DNA of 64,000 nucleotides from Nageia nagi (lineage: Eukaryota; Pinophyta). The notes beneath the pieces were generated by a model that was given only the letters and a program-made list of their open reading frames with translations, ran no database searches and was not told the origin of the DNA. The number at the start of each line of letters is the position of its first letter. The stretch's first letter is position 1. A program made the position numbers and the translations under genes. Location of the stretch: assembly GCA_050084985.1 (NCBI GenBank), contig JBITNC010000001.1, positions 140,430,001 to 140,494,000 on the forward strand. Direction: 5' to 3'. Positions 12,801 to 24,492 of this stretch are shown here, piece by piece.

Positions 12801-13796
12801 AAATTGTAAAAGAATTTGATTCATAATATTTAATAGTACTATTTCTATTTCCATTCAAATGTCAATCGTACATTAAAATAATTTCATCAATTGTATAGCA
12901 AAATAATAGGCAAATCATATGTTGCACTTATTTTGATACGCAATTGTACATGAAAATAATATGCCAATAATATTTCATAAAAATATGATAAATTATGCTA
13001 AAATATATATGCCAAAATATGGGTTGAAAAACCATGATAACATCCACATCAAAATATGTCGAAATAACATACATATAGACATTTGAATACGCCAAAATGA
13101 TATACATCTATATATAAAAATACATCAAAATGATATATAGGTCTATGTGAATACATCCACATAATTTCTCAAAAATGATATAATGTTAGTACTATCTACA
13201 TAATGATTACAAAATGATAGTACAACTACTAATCCTTAATATTAACATCATCGCTAGATCCAAACTCAATACCTTCAAACTCACTACCACCACTTGACTC
13301 ACTACCTAACCCACTATAACTTCTATGCCTTGGTCGATGTGTTGGCTCATTATATACTCTGCTATGACTTGTTGACTCATCCTTAAAAATATCATCAAAT
13401 CTCACATCTTGGGTAGACGGTGAATCACCCTCCTTCGATGCACTCCCTGCCCCTTGCAATCTAGTACCCACCTACAAATATTAAGAAAATAAATATTAGT
13501 GTGCATACAATCACACTTACAAAACATATACATCACCTACAAGAAATTCATGATATGCCTTTATTAATTAAAATAATTTAAATTACTTACACTAGCATTC
13601 AACATGTCCCTTAAGGCTTGGTAACCATATGTGATTCCATATTGGCGTTCATTCTCATCATGAAACTGATTGAAATCTCTCAACTACAAAAAAAGTTAGT
13701 TAGTACTATATTAAAAACCATTTACCTATATCATTAAAAATCACTACATGAGTAAATATACTTACAAATTGAGCTTCCATAGTGTTCACCTCTCCA

Positions 13797-16295
13797 TAGT
13801 GATAGAGGAGGAGAGTATTCTTCTACTAATTTTTCTAAGTTTTTCAAGCAAAATGGCATCAAAAGACTGTTTACTACAGCCTATACTCCTCAACAAAATG
13901 GTGTGGCAGAGAGGAAGAATAGAACTCTCATGGAGATGGCAAGATGTTTGATGCAATCCAAAAAATTGTATTACATGTATTGGGCTAAAGCGGTAAAGAC
14001 AGCAAACTACATCTTGAATAGGTGTTCCACTAGTGTCGTTGATGGTAAGACCCCTATGAGGCTTGGTATGATAAGAAGCCTACTGTTCGGCATTTCAAAG
14101 TTTTTGGGTGTTTGGCATATGCTCATGTTCCAAAGGAGCATAGAAAAAAGTTGGATGCAAAGAGTGAACCATGTGTGTTCATTAGATACAGTGATGAGAG
14201 TAAAGCATATAGGCTTTACAACCCCAAAACCAAGAAAACACTTGTCTCCCGGGATGTCATTTTTGAGGAGGGGAAAGTGTATGGATAGCAGCAAAAATGC
14301 ATTGTAGACATTGGAGGAGGAGTGACCAGCCATGAAGATACTTCACAAGCAAAGAATGTGCAGCCCAAGAGATCAAATTCTCTTCCTAACCTCTAAGTGA
14401 TGCCTCCAAGTCCTCCATCAAGTCCATCTCAAAGCTCAAAATCCACTCCAAGCTCACCTTCAAGTGGTGGCTCTCCAAATGTGATCCAAGAAGTGATGAA
14501 GACCAAGAGAGGTAAAAGACACTTTCAAAACCATCCTCCTTCTCAAGTTTTAGATCAAAATTTCCATAAAAGATTATCAAGAAGTCAATTTCATGAAATG
14601 GAGAAGTTTGTTAAGCAATTTAGCAATATGGAACTTGATGAGGATCCAAAGGGTGAGATGGTGAACTATGCTTTGTGTGCAGTCCAAAATACTAATATTT
14701 CTATTTTTGATCCATCTTGTTATGAGGAAGCTTGCACCAAAAATGTGTGGGTGAAGGCTATGCAAGAGGAGCTTCACTCCGTAAACAAAAATGACACTTG
14801 GGAACTTTGTGAGTTGCCCAAAGGAAAGAGGTGTGTGGGCTCCAAGTGGGTCTATAAGACCAAGTACAACAGTGATAATACCATAGAGAGACACAAAGCA
14901 AGATTGGTTGCTAAAGGCTTCACACAAAAACATGGTGTAGACTTTGAAGAGACTTTTGCACTGGTTGTAAGGCAATAAACAGTAAGGTTGCTCCTTTCAA
15001 TGGCTGCCCAAAACCATTGGAGTGTCTACCACATGGATGTGAAGAGTGCATTCTTGAATGGTTACTTGGATGAAGAGGTTTTTGTACAGCAACCTCAAGG
15101 TTTTCAAGTTTAAGGAAAAGAACATCATGTGTACAAGCTCAAGAAGGCCTTGTATGGTCTTAAGCAAGCTCCAAGAGCTTGGTACACTTGCATAGATGGA
15201 TACTTTCAGAATTTTGGACTCATGAGGAGCAAGAATGAGCCAACACTCTACATCAAGAGAGAAGGTAATCAGATTTTTCTTGTTTATTTTTATGTTGATG
15301 ATTTGATATATATGGGAAGTGATCCCATCTTGAACAACAAATTTAAGACTGATTTGATGAATGAGTTTGAAATGAAGGATTTGGGCCTTATGAGGTACTT
15401 TCTTGGCATGGAGGTCCACCAATGTCAAAAAGAGATTTTTGTTTGTCAAAGTAAATATGCAAGGGACATGCTTTCTAAGTATGGTATGATGAATTGTACT
15501 ATTATTCACAATCCTGTAGCTCATGGTGAGTTGCTTTGTAAGGATGATGGTGCTCCAAAAGCAAGTGTGACAGAATTTAGAAGCATAGTTGGCAGCCTTA
15601 TATTCCTTTGCAACACTAGGCCTAATATACAATTTGTTGTCTCTTTGGTATCTAGATACATGAATGATCCTTCTATTTTGCATTTGAAGGCTATAAAATG
15701 CATTTTGAGGTATGTCAAAGGTACCATTGGTTATGGTCTTCACTACTCTCATGTTGAAAAGTTTAAGCTTGTTGGTTTTAGTGACAATGATTGGGGAAGC
15801 AATTTGGATGATAGGAATTCCACTTCTTGGCAATGTTTCTCACTTGGTTCAAGAATGATAACATGGAGTTCTAAGAAGCAATCTACAGTTGCTCTCTCTT
15901 CTTGTGAGGCTGAGTATATAGCCCTCACCGCAGCTAGTGCACAAGCCTTATGGCTAAGGAAACTACTTGATGAAATTGGTGAGAAACAACATGGACCAAC
16001 AATTCTTTACTATAACAACCAAGGTGCCATTCAGTTGGCACATAATCCCATCCACCACAGCAGGTCAAAGCACTTCCAACTCAAGTACCACTTCATTCGT
16101 GACATGGTGGAGAAGGACCAAATTGAGCTTCACTATTGCAACACCAAGATCAACTTGGCTGATATTTTCACAAAAGGTGTTGTCAAAGCTCAGTATGTGA
16201 TGCTCAAAGACTCCATGGTGAGTCCTCTTTGCATCAAGGGGGAGAATGTAGACAACTCAGCATCAAATTCGTTTCACTCCACTTCACTTGGCTAA
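13797..16295 (+). pseudogene. Copia-2 pol: integrase (partial), RT, RNase H
   Basis: Integrase begins at the second catalytic block (SDRGGEY) and passes through TPQQNGVAERKNRT and LYYMYWAKAVKTANYILNRC. RT spans 14750-15600 with NDTWELCELPKGK, KARLVAKGFTQKHGVDFEET, AFLNGYLDEEV and FYVDDLIYMGSD (the YVDD active site). RNase H follows with TWSSKKQSTVALSSCEAEY and HHSRSKHFQLKYHF, ending at DIFTKG. The usual CDN before the RNase H QGAI block reads YNN. At least two premature stops (TAA at 14976 and one near 15113) and a frame change near 14050 break it, yet 388 codons from 15129 are open. Confidence 0.88.
16232..16246 (+). other. Copia-2 polypurine tract
   Basis: CATCAAGGGGGAGAA immediately precedes the LTR start TGTAGACAACTC. 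This is the standard plus-strand priming site. Confidence 0.85.
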
Positions 16296-16734
16296 GGCGT
16301 TTTCTTTCCTTCTTACATAGTTTAACAGGTTGCTATGATTGGAGGCTATGCAGTTGGTGGCTACAGCAAGAATATGCTAAAACTATTTAATCTGATGAAG
16401 TAGTTGGGAACAGACCTGACAATGTAACATTTGTATGTGTAGTGGATGAGAGCTGTAAATACTTTAATAGCAAACCAACTTAAGTTGAGCATGAAAGAGA
16501 GAAAAAGGAACTCTAGATGAGCTCCAGAAAAGGCTCCAGACGAGCTCCAGAAAAGGCTCCAGATGAGCTCCAAAAAAGGCTCCAGACGAGCTCCAAAAAA
16601 GGCTCTAGATGAGATCCAGAAATGTTTTTTGAAGCTCTAGGATTGTAATCTTGCTCTATAGTAAGTTCAATTAATGCAATCAGTTATCTAAGGTTCCAAT
16701 ATTGTGTAATGGTCAAAATTCTTCAAATATCGCA
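16247..16734 (+). repeat. Copia-2 3' LTR
   Basis: The LTR runs from TGTAGACAACTC to a CA dinucleotide near 16734, after which the CACTA sequence appears to resume. The start is certain from the polypurine tract; the end is the best TG...CA fit because there is no second LTR. A 23-bp tandem repeat lies within it. Confidence 0.7.
16516..16623 (+). repeat. 23-bp tandem repeat inside the Copia-2 LTR
   Basis: About four and a half copies of a 23-bp unit beginning GATGAGCTCCAGAAAAGG follow one another, alternating GATGAG and GACGAG starts. The alternation suggests growth by duplication of a two-unit block. Confidence 0.85.
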
Positions 16735-17700
16735 TCCCAATTTGGTAAGTTGAGACTTCGACGCTTTTTCTTATGATGTCTCCAAGCCTTATGCTTTCCT
16801 TTTTTCTTCCTTGTCTACTTTCTTAAGTAACATCTTCCAAACCTTATCATGGAATAATTATTTAGTATTATATAAAAATAATCAAATAATCAGGTTTAAA
16901 TAATTAATGGATATGATGATATTGATCCATACCTTATTATGGACATCAATTGGTTTTTGTGTTAAGGTTCTTTTGTCAGGGGGAAGTTTCATCACTGTTC
17001 ATCTGATATTATCTCTAACCCTTTTCATATTCAAACCTCTCCGCTGGAGCACTTTCTTTTTGCTGCACCCTTCACCAGATTCATGTTCCAAGTTTGTTAT
17101 TATTTTCTTTTTTGCTACAAAAACACAAATTATAACAAATTAGTTATAGTCCCTTAAAATATTAAATTAACAAAAGTAAAACATACATACCAAAAAATGA
17201 TGCAAAAAAATGAAAATAAATACATACCAAAATCATCTTATTTCTTCCATGGTCTGTCAAGGGTTTCTAAAAACTCTTCTATTGCAACATTTTGGAGAGA
17301 TTTGTATAATAGTTTGTCTGAAAAATAGTTGAAATCATATTAGTAAATGATCAATATACTCCTAATAAATATGTAACTTTATATTTTTCAAATTGAAACT
17401 ATTACCATATTCATCTTTTCTCCATTCTTCCTCATAAAAAATTGAAGATTCATGGAGCCTTGAGTTGTGAACAAGGACTATTGATTGACGAACTCTACTA
17501 AAATAATATATTGCATCTAAATTGATTGAAATTATGCTTCAAAATACAAATTAGAATAATTTTGTATTACTTCTTAATAAATTAACTAATTAATATAAAT
17601 AATTACATGAATAAGCGATGCCAAGTCTCTGCAATGCTTCTCTAGCTTCATCACCCCCAACAATTGACATTAACTCATATTAGCTAAACATACATTTAGC

Positions 17701-19467
17701 ACATGCAACAACCCCTTTTAACTTATTTGTTTGTTCAATAAATTAGAAAAATAAGTGATAACATTTCTTACTTAATGAAATATATATATTATAATTTAAA
17801 ATTGCGTTGATATTACATAATATATATGGATTCTCACAAGTGTTTTATTAATTTTTGCAATGTCATCTTTCTCTTTTTCTATATCATTTTCTTTTTCTCT
17901 TATCTTCATCTTTTATCATCCTTCTTTTCGTGCCCCATATGTGGTAAATGGTGATCACTAAATGAAAGTAGACAAAAATACAGATATAACATCAATATTT
18001 ACTAAATAACATCAAAATACATTGCTAATTAATACATAACATCATTTACTGAATAACATCATAGGCACACAAATGTTTAGGATGCTCTATATAGAAGGCA
18101 TCTGCAAACACCTACTAGAGAATGGTGCAAGGGGCCTAATAGATAGACTAGCTTAACTTGGAAATTATGAGGAGCATAATGGTTCCTTTCATATCTTACT
18201 TAATTATACAATGGTTATCCTTATCTTTGACAATTTGTCTTTATCACAAATAGAAGGCATTTGCAAACACCTACTAGAGAATGGTGCAACGGCCCTAGCT
18301 AATAGATATCTTGCTAAAACACAAATTGTACAATGTTATTTTTTCAACAAGATAGAGGAATAAAAAATAAAACTTCATGAGAAAGCTAGTGGGAGGGTCA
18401 TTGATAATTTTTGGTAATTTTTTAGTTGTTGTTCAGGCTAGAGAATATTGGATAGCTTATAGGAGTTGATCAACAAGAGTTTTAGAGATTATTAAGGTTA
18501 TCTTTTAAATTGAATCAACTAATTTTACTAAATTAAATTAAATTTTCTAAATTATATTTAATTTTAAATTGAATTGACTATATTTAATAAATTATATTTA
18601 ATTTACTATAATTAATTAAGTTAGCAAGTTTTGCGGAATTCTTAGTTTAAGAGGTAACTTCTTAGAACATAAGAAGAGTTTCAGAAATTGGTAGCAAAAA
18701 AAAACATTTTTGGAGAATAAGGAAGAGTTCTAGTATTAAGATTTTCATATGTATGTCCCTATTTTTGCCAAAATTTAATTTTATGGTGCAATGTAGAGAA
18801 TTTGTTTCAATTTATTGGTGCATTTTGGATTTTTTTGTTGCATTATTGATGAGGAATTTGGAAAACCCTAGCATATGAATTAATTTTATGGATAATTAAT
18901 TCAAAACTTTTATGGGAATTTTAGAAAAACCTAGCATATGGAATTAAATTTTGATTTTAGCATGCATTGTTAACAGTATACAATCAAAATTTAGAGAGAA
19001 TTTAAAAAACCCTTTATTTTTTCAATGTAAATTCATAAGAATTCCAAAAACCCTATTTTTTTAGTGTAAATTTATGAAAAATTGAAACATGTAAGTAAGA
19101 ATCTACATACCTTGTGAAAATAAGGAATAATGCAGAGGAATTTGCAAGAAGCCCTTTTTTCTCCCACAAAATGCAAAACCCTATGAGAAAACATGCCAAA
19201 AAATGAAAAAAAATAAAGTTAAAATCAAGTGAAGTCAGGTATAAATCGAGTGAGAATTGAATGAAATTAGTTAGAAGGGAATTTACTTGGTGCTTTCCCT
19301 CTAAAAATCAAATTTTGTATCTTTTCTCACCAAACAGGTATGGGAAAAGTGACCAAGGAAATGACAAGCAGTCCTACTTTTGTCTTTTATGATTTTTAAT
19401 GTAATCCAATGCCAAAAAGGATGCAAATAGAAAAAAATAAAATTTTAAGTTAAAATCATTATTCTCT
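17701..19467. other. CACTA interior without recognisable gene
   Basis: AT-rich sequence. A direct repeat of about 55 bp (GCAAACACCTACTAGAGAAT core) occurs at about 18095-18165 and 18255-18320. Around 18850-19080 an AAAACCCTAGCATATG-like phrase recurs three or four times. The stretch would contain the 5' parts of both divergent transposon genes, but no promoter can be assigned. Confidence 0.5.
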
Positions 19468-20117
19468 GGGTTAGTGGTTAGGGTTAGCATTAAGGTTAGA
19501 GTTAAGGTTAGTGGTTAAGATTAGCATTAATGGCTAAGAGTTAGGGTTTGGGTTAGCGTTAGCATTAGGGTACTTAGTGCTCAAGGTTAGGGTTAATGTT
19601 AGGGTTAGGCTTAGTGTTTAGGGTTAGCATTAATGGTTAGGAATTAGGGTTAGGATTAATGTTAAGGTTAATGTTAGCATTAGGGTACTTAGTGTTCAAC
19701 GTTATGTTACTAGGTAGGGTTACAATTACGATTAATGGTTAGCATTAATGGCTAGGAGTTAGGGTACATAATTAGTGGTTAGGGTTAGCATTATGGTTAA
19801 TGGTTAGATTAGGGTTATCTTTAAGGTTAAAGTTAGGGTTATTGGACAAAATTAGCATTAATGGCTATGAGTTAGGGTTTGGGTTAGTGTTAACTTTAGG
19901 GTACTTGGTGCTCAAGGTTAGAGTTAATGGTTAGGGTTAGGGTTAAGGTTAGCGTTAAGGTTAGCATTAACATTAAGGTACTCAATGATATGGGTTATGG
20001 TGAGAGGGTAAGGTTAGGGTTAGGTTTAATGGTTAGGGTTAGGGTTAGAGTTAGGGTACATAATTAGTGGTTAGGGTTAGCGTTAGGGTTAATGGTTAGG
20101 TTAGGGTTAGTGTTAGG
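19468..20117 (+). repeat. Degenerate telomere-like (TTAGGG) array
   Basis: About 650 bp is built almost wholly from GGTTAG, GGGTTA, TTAGCATTA and TTAATGG variants. It includes runs of plain TTAGGG and longer repeated phrases such as GGGTTAGCATTAATGGCTA. Vertebrate and many gymnosperm telomeres use TTAGGG or TTTAGGG; here the core is the six-base form with frequent insertions. It lies inside the CACTA element between its two divergent genes, so it is an interstitial array and not a chromosome end. Confidence 0.85.
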
Positions 20118-20399
20118 AATTGACTTACAACAAAAGAAGGATATTTTATTCTAAAATCACTTGTACAATATATATTCTCTCTACCCATAATGATAACTCC
20201 TAAAAGAACTTTAATTAATGATGTGTCTTCTATTACATATAATGTATATGATCATTTTATATTTATAGTTGAAATTTTTTTACTTCTTTAATAATTCTAA
20301 TTCCAAGATTGAAATATTTGTAGATTATTATTATTAGTGTACTAATCTCTTTTTTCTTTAAATTTTAAAATAAGTTAGTGATTAATTGGCTTATATAAT

Positions 20400-23300
20400 G
20401 CCACCAAGGCGGAGGAGGAGTTACGTATCATCAGATTAAGATATTTAGATGCCATTACCTTAGCATCAAAGAGTTGTTAAGAGTGATGTATCATTTGATT
20501 CAGAGGGGTTGCTTGCACTAGTTACTAGGAGGTCAAGGAGTGATGTATCATCTAATTCAAAGGAGTTTCCTACACCAGTTATTAGGAGGGCAAGGAGGGA
20601 TGTAACATCTGATTCAAAGATTAAGATATTTCCTAGACATCCCATGAGGAGAAGTGATGTTTCATTAGATGATGATGAGGTAAGATAAATGTTATATTAT
20701 GTAAGATGTAGTTAAAAAGGAAAGATCATCTAAATTATCACTCTCGTGCATGATATTATTTGAAATATTTAACTTTATTTTATTGCTAATATTCTAGGAA
20801 TGAAATATGCAAAGGATCAATTATTCATCATCATCATCAAAAGATGATAATGCTTGTGAGGTAATCAATCGATCAATATTTGATTTTATTTTTGTATTAT
20901 TATATATTGAATGATATCAAATAAAACTAAATAAAATCAATATGTAGATCCAGAATATGGAGCCAAAATAATGTGTAGGTCCATTGATAGATGAAGTAAG
21001 AGAGATGCCTAGAAGAATAAGATTTTAGAAGTTGCTTTGTGACCATTTAGCAAAGGATGCACATAAACCATTCAATCTATCAGAGGAGGATGTTCATGAT
21101 TTGGGTTTGATGTGAATGCCACCAAAGATATAACTTAAAATATCAATATACATATGATTGTGGGGCATATGGTGCATGTCCAGATGAAATGTCTTTTCCA
21201 AAGGATTATGAGATCTTTCCTTACTATGGTCATTGATACATGATCAAAACATATAAAATTTATTATGGATATGATTTTTTATACATAGTACTATGGTTGT
21301 TGCTTCAAGTTCTAAGATAGAGCCATTGATGCCATTTTGTGGACCAATTTACATAGCAATAGTTTGGAGATAATTAGAGGGATATATGTACAATATGTCC
21401 ATGGATTATGTGCAAATGCTTCCAATATCCCTTTCCACAACAATAAGAACGCTTATACACTGATGGTCAACCAAAAATACAAGGAAACATAGTTGGATAC
21501 ATAAATAGTTATGTAGGTGAAGAATAGGCACCAAATTGTGAATTTCACCAATGTACTATTGATAAAGAAGACTTCATGGGTAGACAAATGGATATTTATA
21601 TAGTTATTGTTCCCATTAAAACTCTTAATTTTGGTGATGAGTTACTAGCTCGCTACAGTTGTAGGATACCTACTATGACATGTAAGGCATGAACTTTGGA
21701 GTTAGTAGATGATAAAAATGTAATAATTCGTATAGGACCAAAACCCAAAAATAAAAACAAAAATTAATATATTATTGATGTGTATGAATGAATGTTCAAT
21801 TTGTATGTATGGATAATGTACTGTACATTTGGATGTATCAATTTGTATGGATGTATATTCAAATTATATGTTTGGAAGTTATGTATCAATGGATGTATCA
21901 AATTACTTTGCACATTACACTTTTGTTTTATTCTAAATTAATAGTTTGTAACAACTTATTTTATAGGTAATAAATAGTCATTGTGACCAGTTAAGAATGA
22001 TAACTATTACACCAATATTGCATTGAAATAATGTAAGTATGAGTGATAAAAAGATATTACGAAAAGCATGGAACCCTGAGAAATATGCAAAGTTTATGTT
22101 TAAATCAAATCTAATGGCTCCTATTCAAATACCTATGTGGGGTTCAAGCACTAATGATGATGAATTAAGAGAGGATAGTATTGGTAATGATGATGATGTT
22201 GATAATAATGTTGATGAAGAAAATGGAATTGATGGTTTACTTGAATCCCTTTATGTTCATGTTGATGATGAAGAAAGAGATGATGATTTGGAAAGGGATA
22301 GCATGTATAGTGCTTCCAAAACTAAATTATATGAAGGAACAAACACAATTGTATTATTGGTGATCCTACTTCTGATGAACATAAAAAGCCAAATATAGAT
22401 GGTCAGATACAAGTTTCACTTCTCTTATGAGGTTTGAATTTTACTTTGTTTTATGATATTTCAATTTTTGATATTTTAATTTTAATGAAATTAACTACGT
22501 AAATTATTTTTAATTGGTGTTATAGGTTACTAAAAGAAAAGTTATTACTAAGTGATAATGTAATCCCATATTCATACAAAAAAGCATGTAACATGATGAA
22601 AGATGTAGGGGTCGAGTATAATTCATACCATCCATGTATTAACAATTGCATATTGTATAGAGGAGAATAATATAATACAAATATTGAATGTCCAAAGTGT
22701 GAAGAATCAAGATAAAGTGAAATAGGTAAAAAAACTCCAACTAAGGTTGTTCATATAATGCCAATCCTTCCTAGGTTGATGTGAATATTCTGTTGTAAGT
22801 CATTTGCAGAGTTAATGGATGGGCATGCAAGAAATAGAAGTAAAGAAGGTGTGTTATGTATACTTAGAGATAGTAAAGTAATGAAACATATAGAGAAGAA
22901 GTGGCATAAGAAATTTAAGAATGGACCTATGAGTGTTAGATTGGGTTTAGCAATGGATGGTCTATAAGAAAAGAGCATTTGATATTGGCTATTTTAGTCC
23001 TTAGATCAAAATAGGTTAAACATGCAATCGATCGAATATCATTATTTCTAAGGTATGTCATGTTATAGTATGGCTTTATGAAAAATAATATAACATGAGT
23101 TTAATCTTATTTTCTAATATTTTATGCATTTTGATGATATTATATTTTCATGAATAGGTGGTTATCTTCAAAGGAGATACATGTGGTTGCAATATGATCA
23201 TGGCATAAAGAGATTGTTGAAATTATATGCAAATTAGAAAAATAATTACCACCTACTTTTATGGACATATAAGTGCACCTATTGATCCATCTAGTAGATG

Positions 23301-24492
23301 ATATTTACATGGTAGGTGTTATGACTGCTATAAATATATTTTTTGTGGAGAGATTTATAAAAGTGCCAAAGGGATTTGATAGATAACATTCATGACCATA
23401 AGGATCTACAGGTGAGGGATACATTGTACATGAATCATTTTTTTATGCAAGTGAGTATCTATCCCAAATAGATGCTTCTACCATAAAAATATGGAATACA
23501 GACAAAGATAATGAGAAATTAGAAGGAGAGGTCTTAAAAATAGATGAAACACTATATTTTATTAAAGGTATTAACTATGTTTTAGATATGTACATGCACT
23601 TTGGATTTAGAAATTGTATATATGCTTAATTACCAGCTAACAAGTTTGTATTATGGTATTATGAATTTATAGATTGTGACCCTCATGAATCTATGAATCG
23701 ATTTATCATGATGCATTATGCATGTTGCAAAAAGTGGATTGAGTTATACCAAACTAAAAGAAGGGAAATTGAATAAGAATGTGCCTTATTTCTTAGACAA
23801 ATTCAAAGGGGTACATCTAGTCTACTTGAAAATATAAGAGAGGAAAATTGGCCACAAGAATGTCTAAAGTCATGGATGAAGAATGAAATTGAAATGATAA
23901 AACATGATATCGATGGAAAAATAGATGAAGATGATGAAAATGCATTAAATATCACTATAAGATGCAAGTTTGAGGTAATTATTTTTATTAATATTTTTTA
24001 AAACTTCAATTTTTGCGTGAATATGTCCAGGCACTATTTTACCCTACAATGTGAGCATATGATTAACATTTCATAAAAGAAAAGAATGATGAAAGAAGAA
24101 CGACATTTGATTGTGGAGTGATGGTTGATTTTGATCAAGAAAGTCATGCAAGTTCAAGAGATACAAATTTGATACACGAAAAATTAAAATATGTTGAAAA
24201 AATTCAAGAAATTATACAATTAGATTATAGGTCATTTTAGTGTGTGATATTTAAATGTAAATGGTTTAACACACTCGATAGAAGAACAATCTTGCATGAT
24301 AAACATAGTAATTACTTTGCAATCGACTCCACACACATTTTACCTAAAAATAAAGAGCGTTATATTTTACCACAAAATTGCAGTCAAATATATTTCATTC
24401 CAAATGTTGATGATGACAAAAAGCGATTTGTAATTGAATGTAATCCTAGAGGAAAACATATTGTACATCTTAATGAAGAAGATAATTCGTAA
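20400..24492 (+). pseudogene. CACTA TNP2-like transposase gene, catalytic core deleted
   Basis: Plausible plus-strand exons begin with MPPRRRRSYVSSD and a repeated RRSDVS/RRARRDVTSDS motif, ending in GTAAG-type donors near 20680 and 20860. The TNP2 N-terminal transposase region lies at 22530-22970, with DNVIPYSYKKACNMMKD, then HPCINNCILYRGE, a zinc-finger-like CPKCEES, SFAELMDGHARNR and MSVRLGLAMDGL. The central acidic transposase core that should follow is missing. The frame picks up at about 23215 with a DUF4218-like part (ICKLEK, then GSTGEGYIVHESFFYASEYL) and ends in a DUF4216-like domain (CVIFKCKWFNTLDRR, CSQIYFIPNVDDDKKRFVIE). Several in-frame stops occur. It would have cut the CACTA ends; this copy cannot. 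Confidence 0.75.
21290..21770 (+). pseudogene. Unidentified coding segment inside the transposase gene, possibly SET-like
   Basis: Between the first exons and the TNP2 core lies a readable stretch not typical of TNP2. It contains SKIEPLMPFCGPIY, then GQPKIQGNIVGYINS, APNCEFHQ and TLNFGDELLARYS. The order of a glycine-rich beta turn, an N-x-x-G-x-I-N-S block, P-N-C, and a G-D-E-L-L-x-x-Y tail resembles a degenerate SET methyltransferase domain. Stops interrupt it, and the canonical NHS reads NS. This is a weak visual match and could be a transposon-specific domain. Confidence 0.3.

Larger units (their letters stand above)
13790..16734 (+). mobile_element. Copia-2, 5'-truncated Ty1/copia element
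   Basis: This plus-strand Copia starts abruptly inside the integrase core (SDRGGEY at about 13797) and runs through RT and RNase H to a polypurine tract and a 488-bp 3' LTR. The 5' LTR, gag, protease and the first part of integrase are missing, so no target duplication can be tested. It lies within an exon of the CACTA accessory gene and is later than that element. It is a different family from Copia-1 and Copia-3, with a different LTR and much better preserved frames. Confidence 0.85.
13229..17700 (-). pseudogene. CACTA accessory gene (PF03004/TNPA-like), interrupted by Copia-2
   Basis: Minus-strand exons with good plant splice signals can be chained. The last exon, 13229-13471, ends at a stop and is rich in Ser, Glu and Gly (TRLQGAGSASKEGD; SGGSEFEGIEF). 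The exon at 13591-13683 encodes 31 residues in phase 0 (FNQFHDENERQYGITYGY). An exon ending at 13766 (MEAQF) is cut by Copia-2 near 13790. Beyond Copia-2 are candidate exons at about 17229-17315 (KSLQNVAIEEFLETLDRPW), 17406-17498 (SSIFYEEEWRKDEY) and 17600-17700 (YELMSIVGGDEAREALQRLG). The pattern resembles the accessory ORF of plant CACTA elements, but assignment to PF03004 is by position and style, not by a clear domain match. Confidence 0.55.

Noticed and set aside
14997-15833. 278-codon minus-strand ORF
   Set aside because: It is the antisense shadow of Copia-2 RT and RNase H, which are recognisable on the plus strand.
19468-20117. True chromosome end
   Set aside because: The array is degenerate, interstitial, and has transposon genes on both sides.
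21788-22398. Separate plus-strand genes at 21788 and 22039
   Set aside because: They are acidic or low-complexity pieces within the span of the TNP2 gene and are better treated as its exons or introns.
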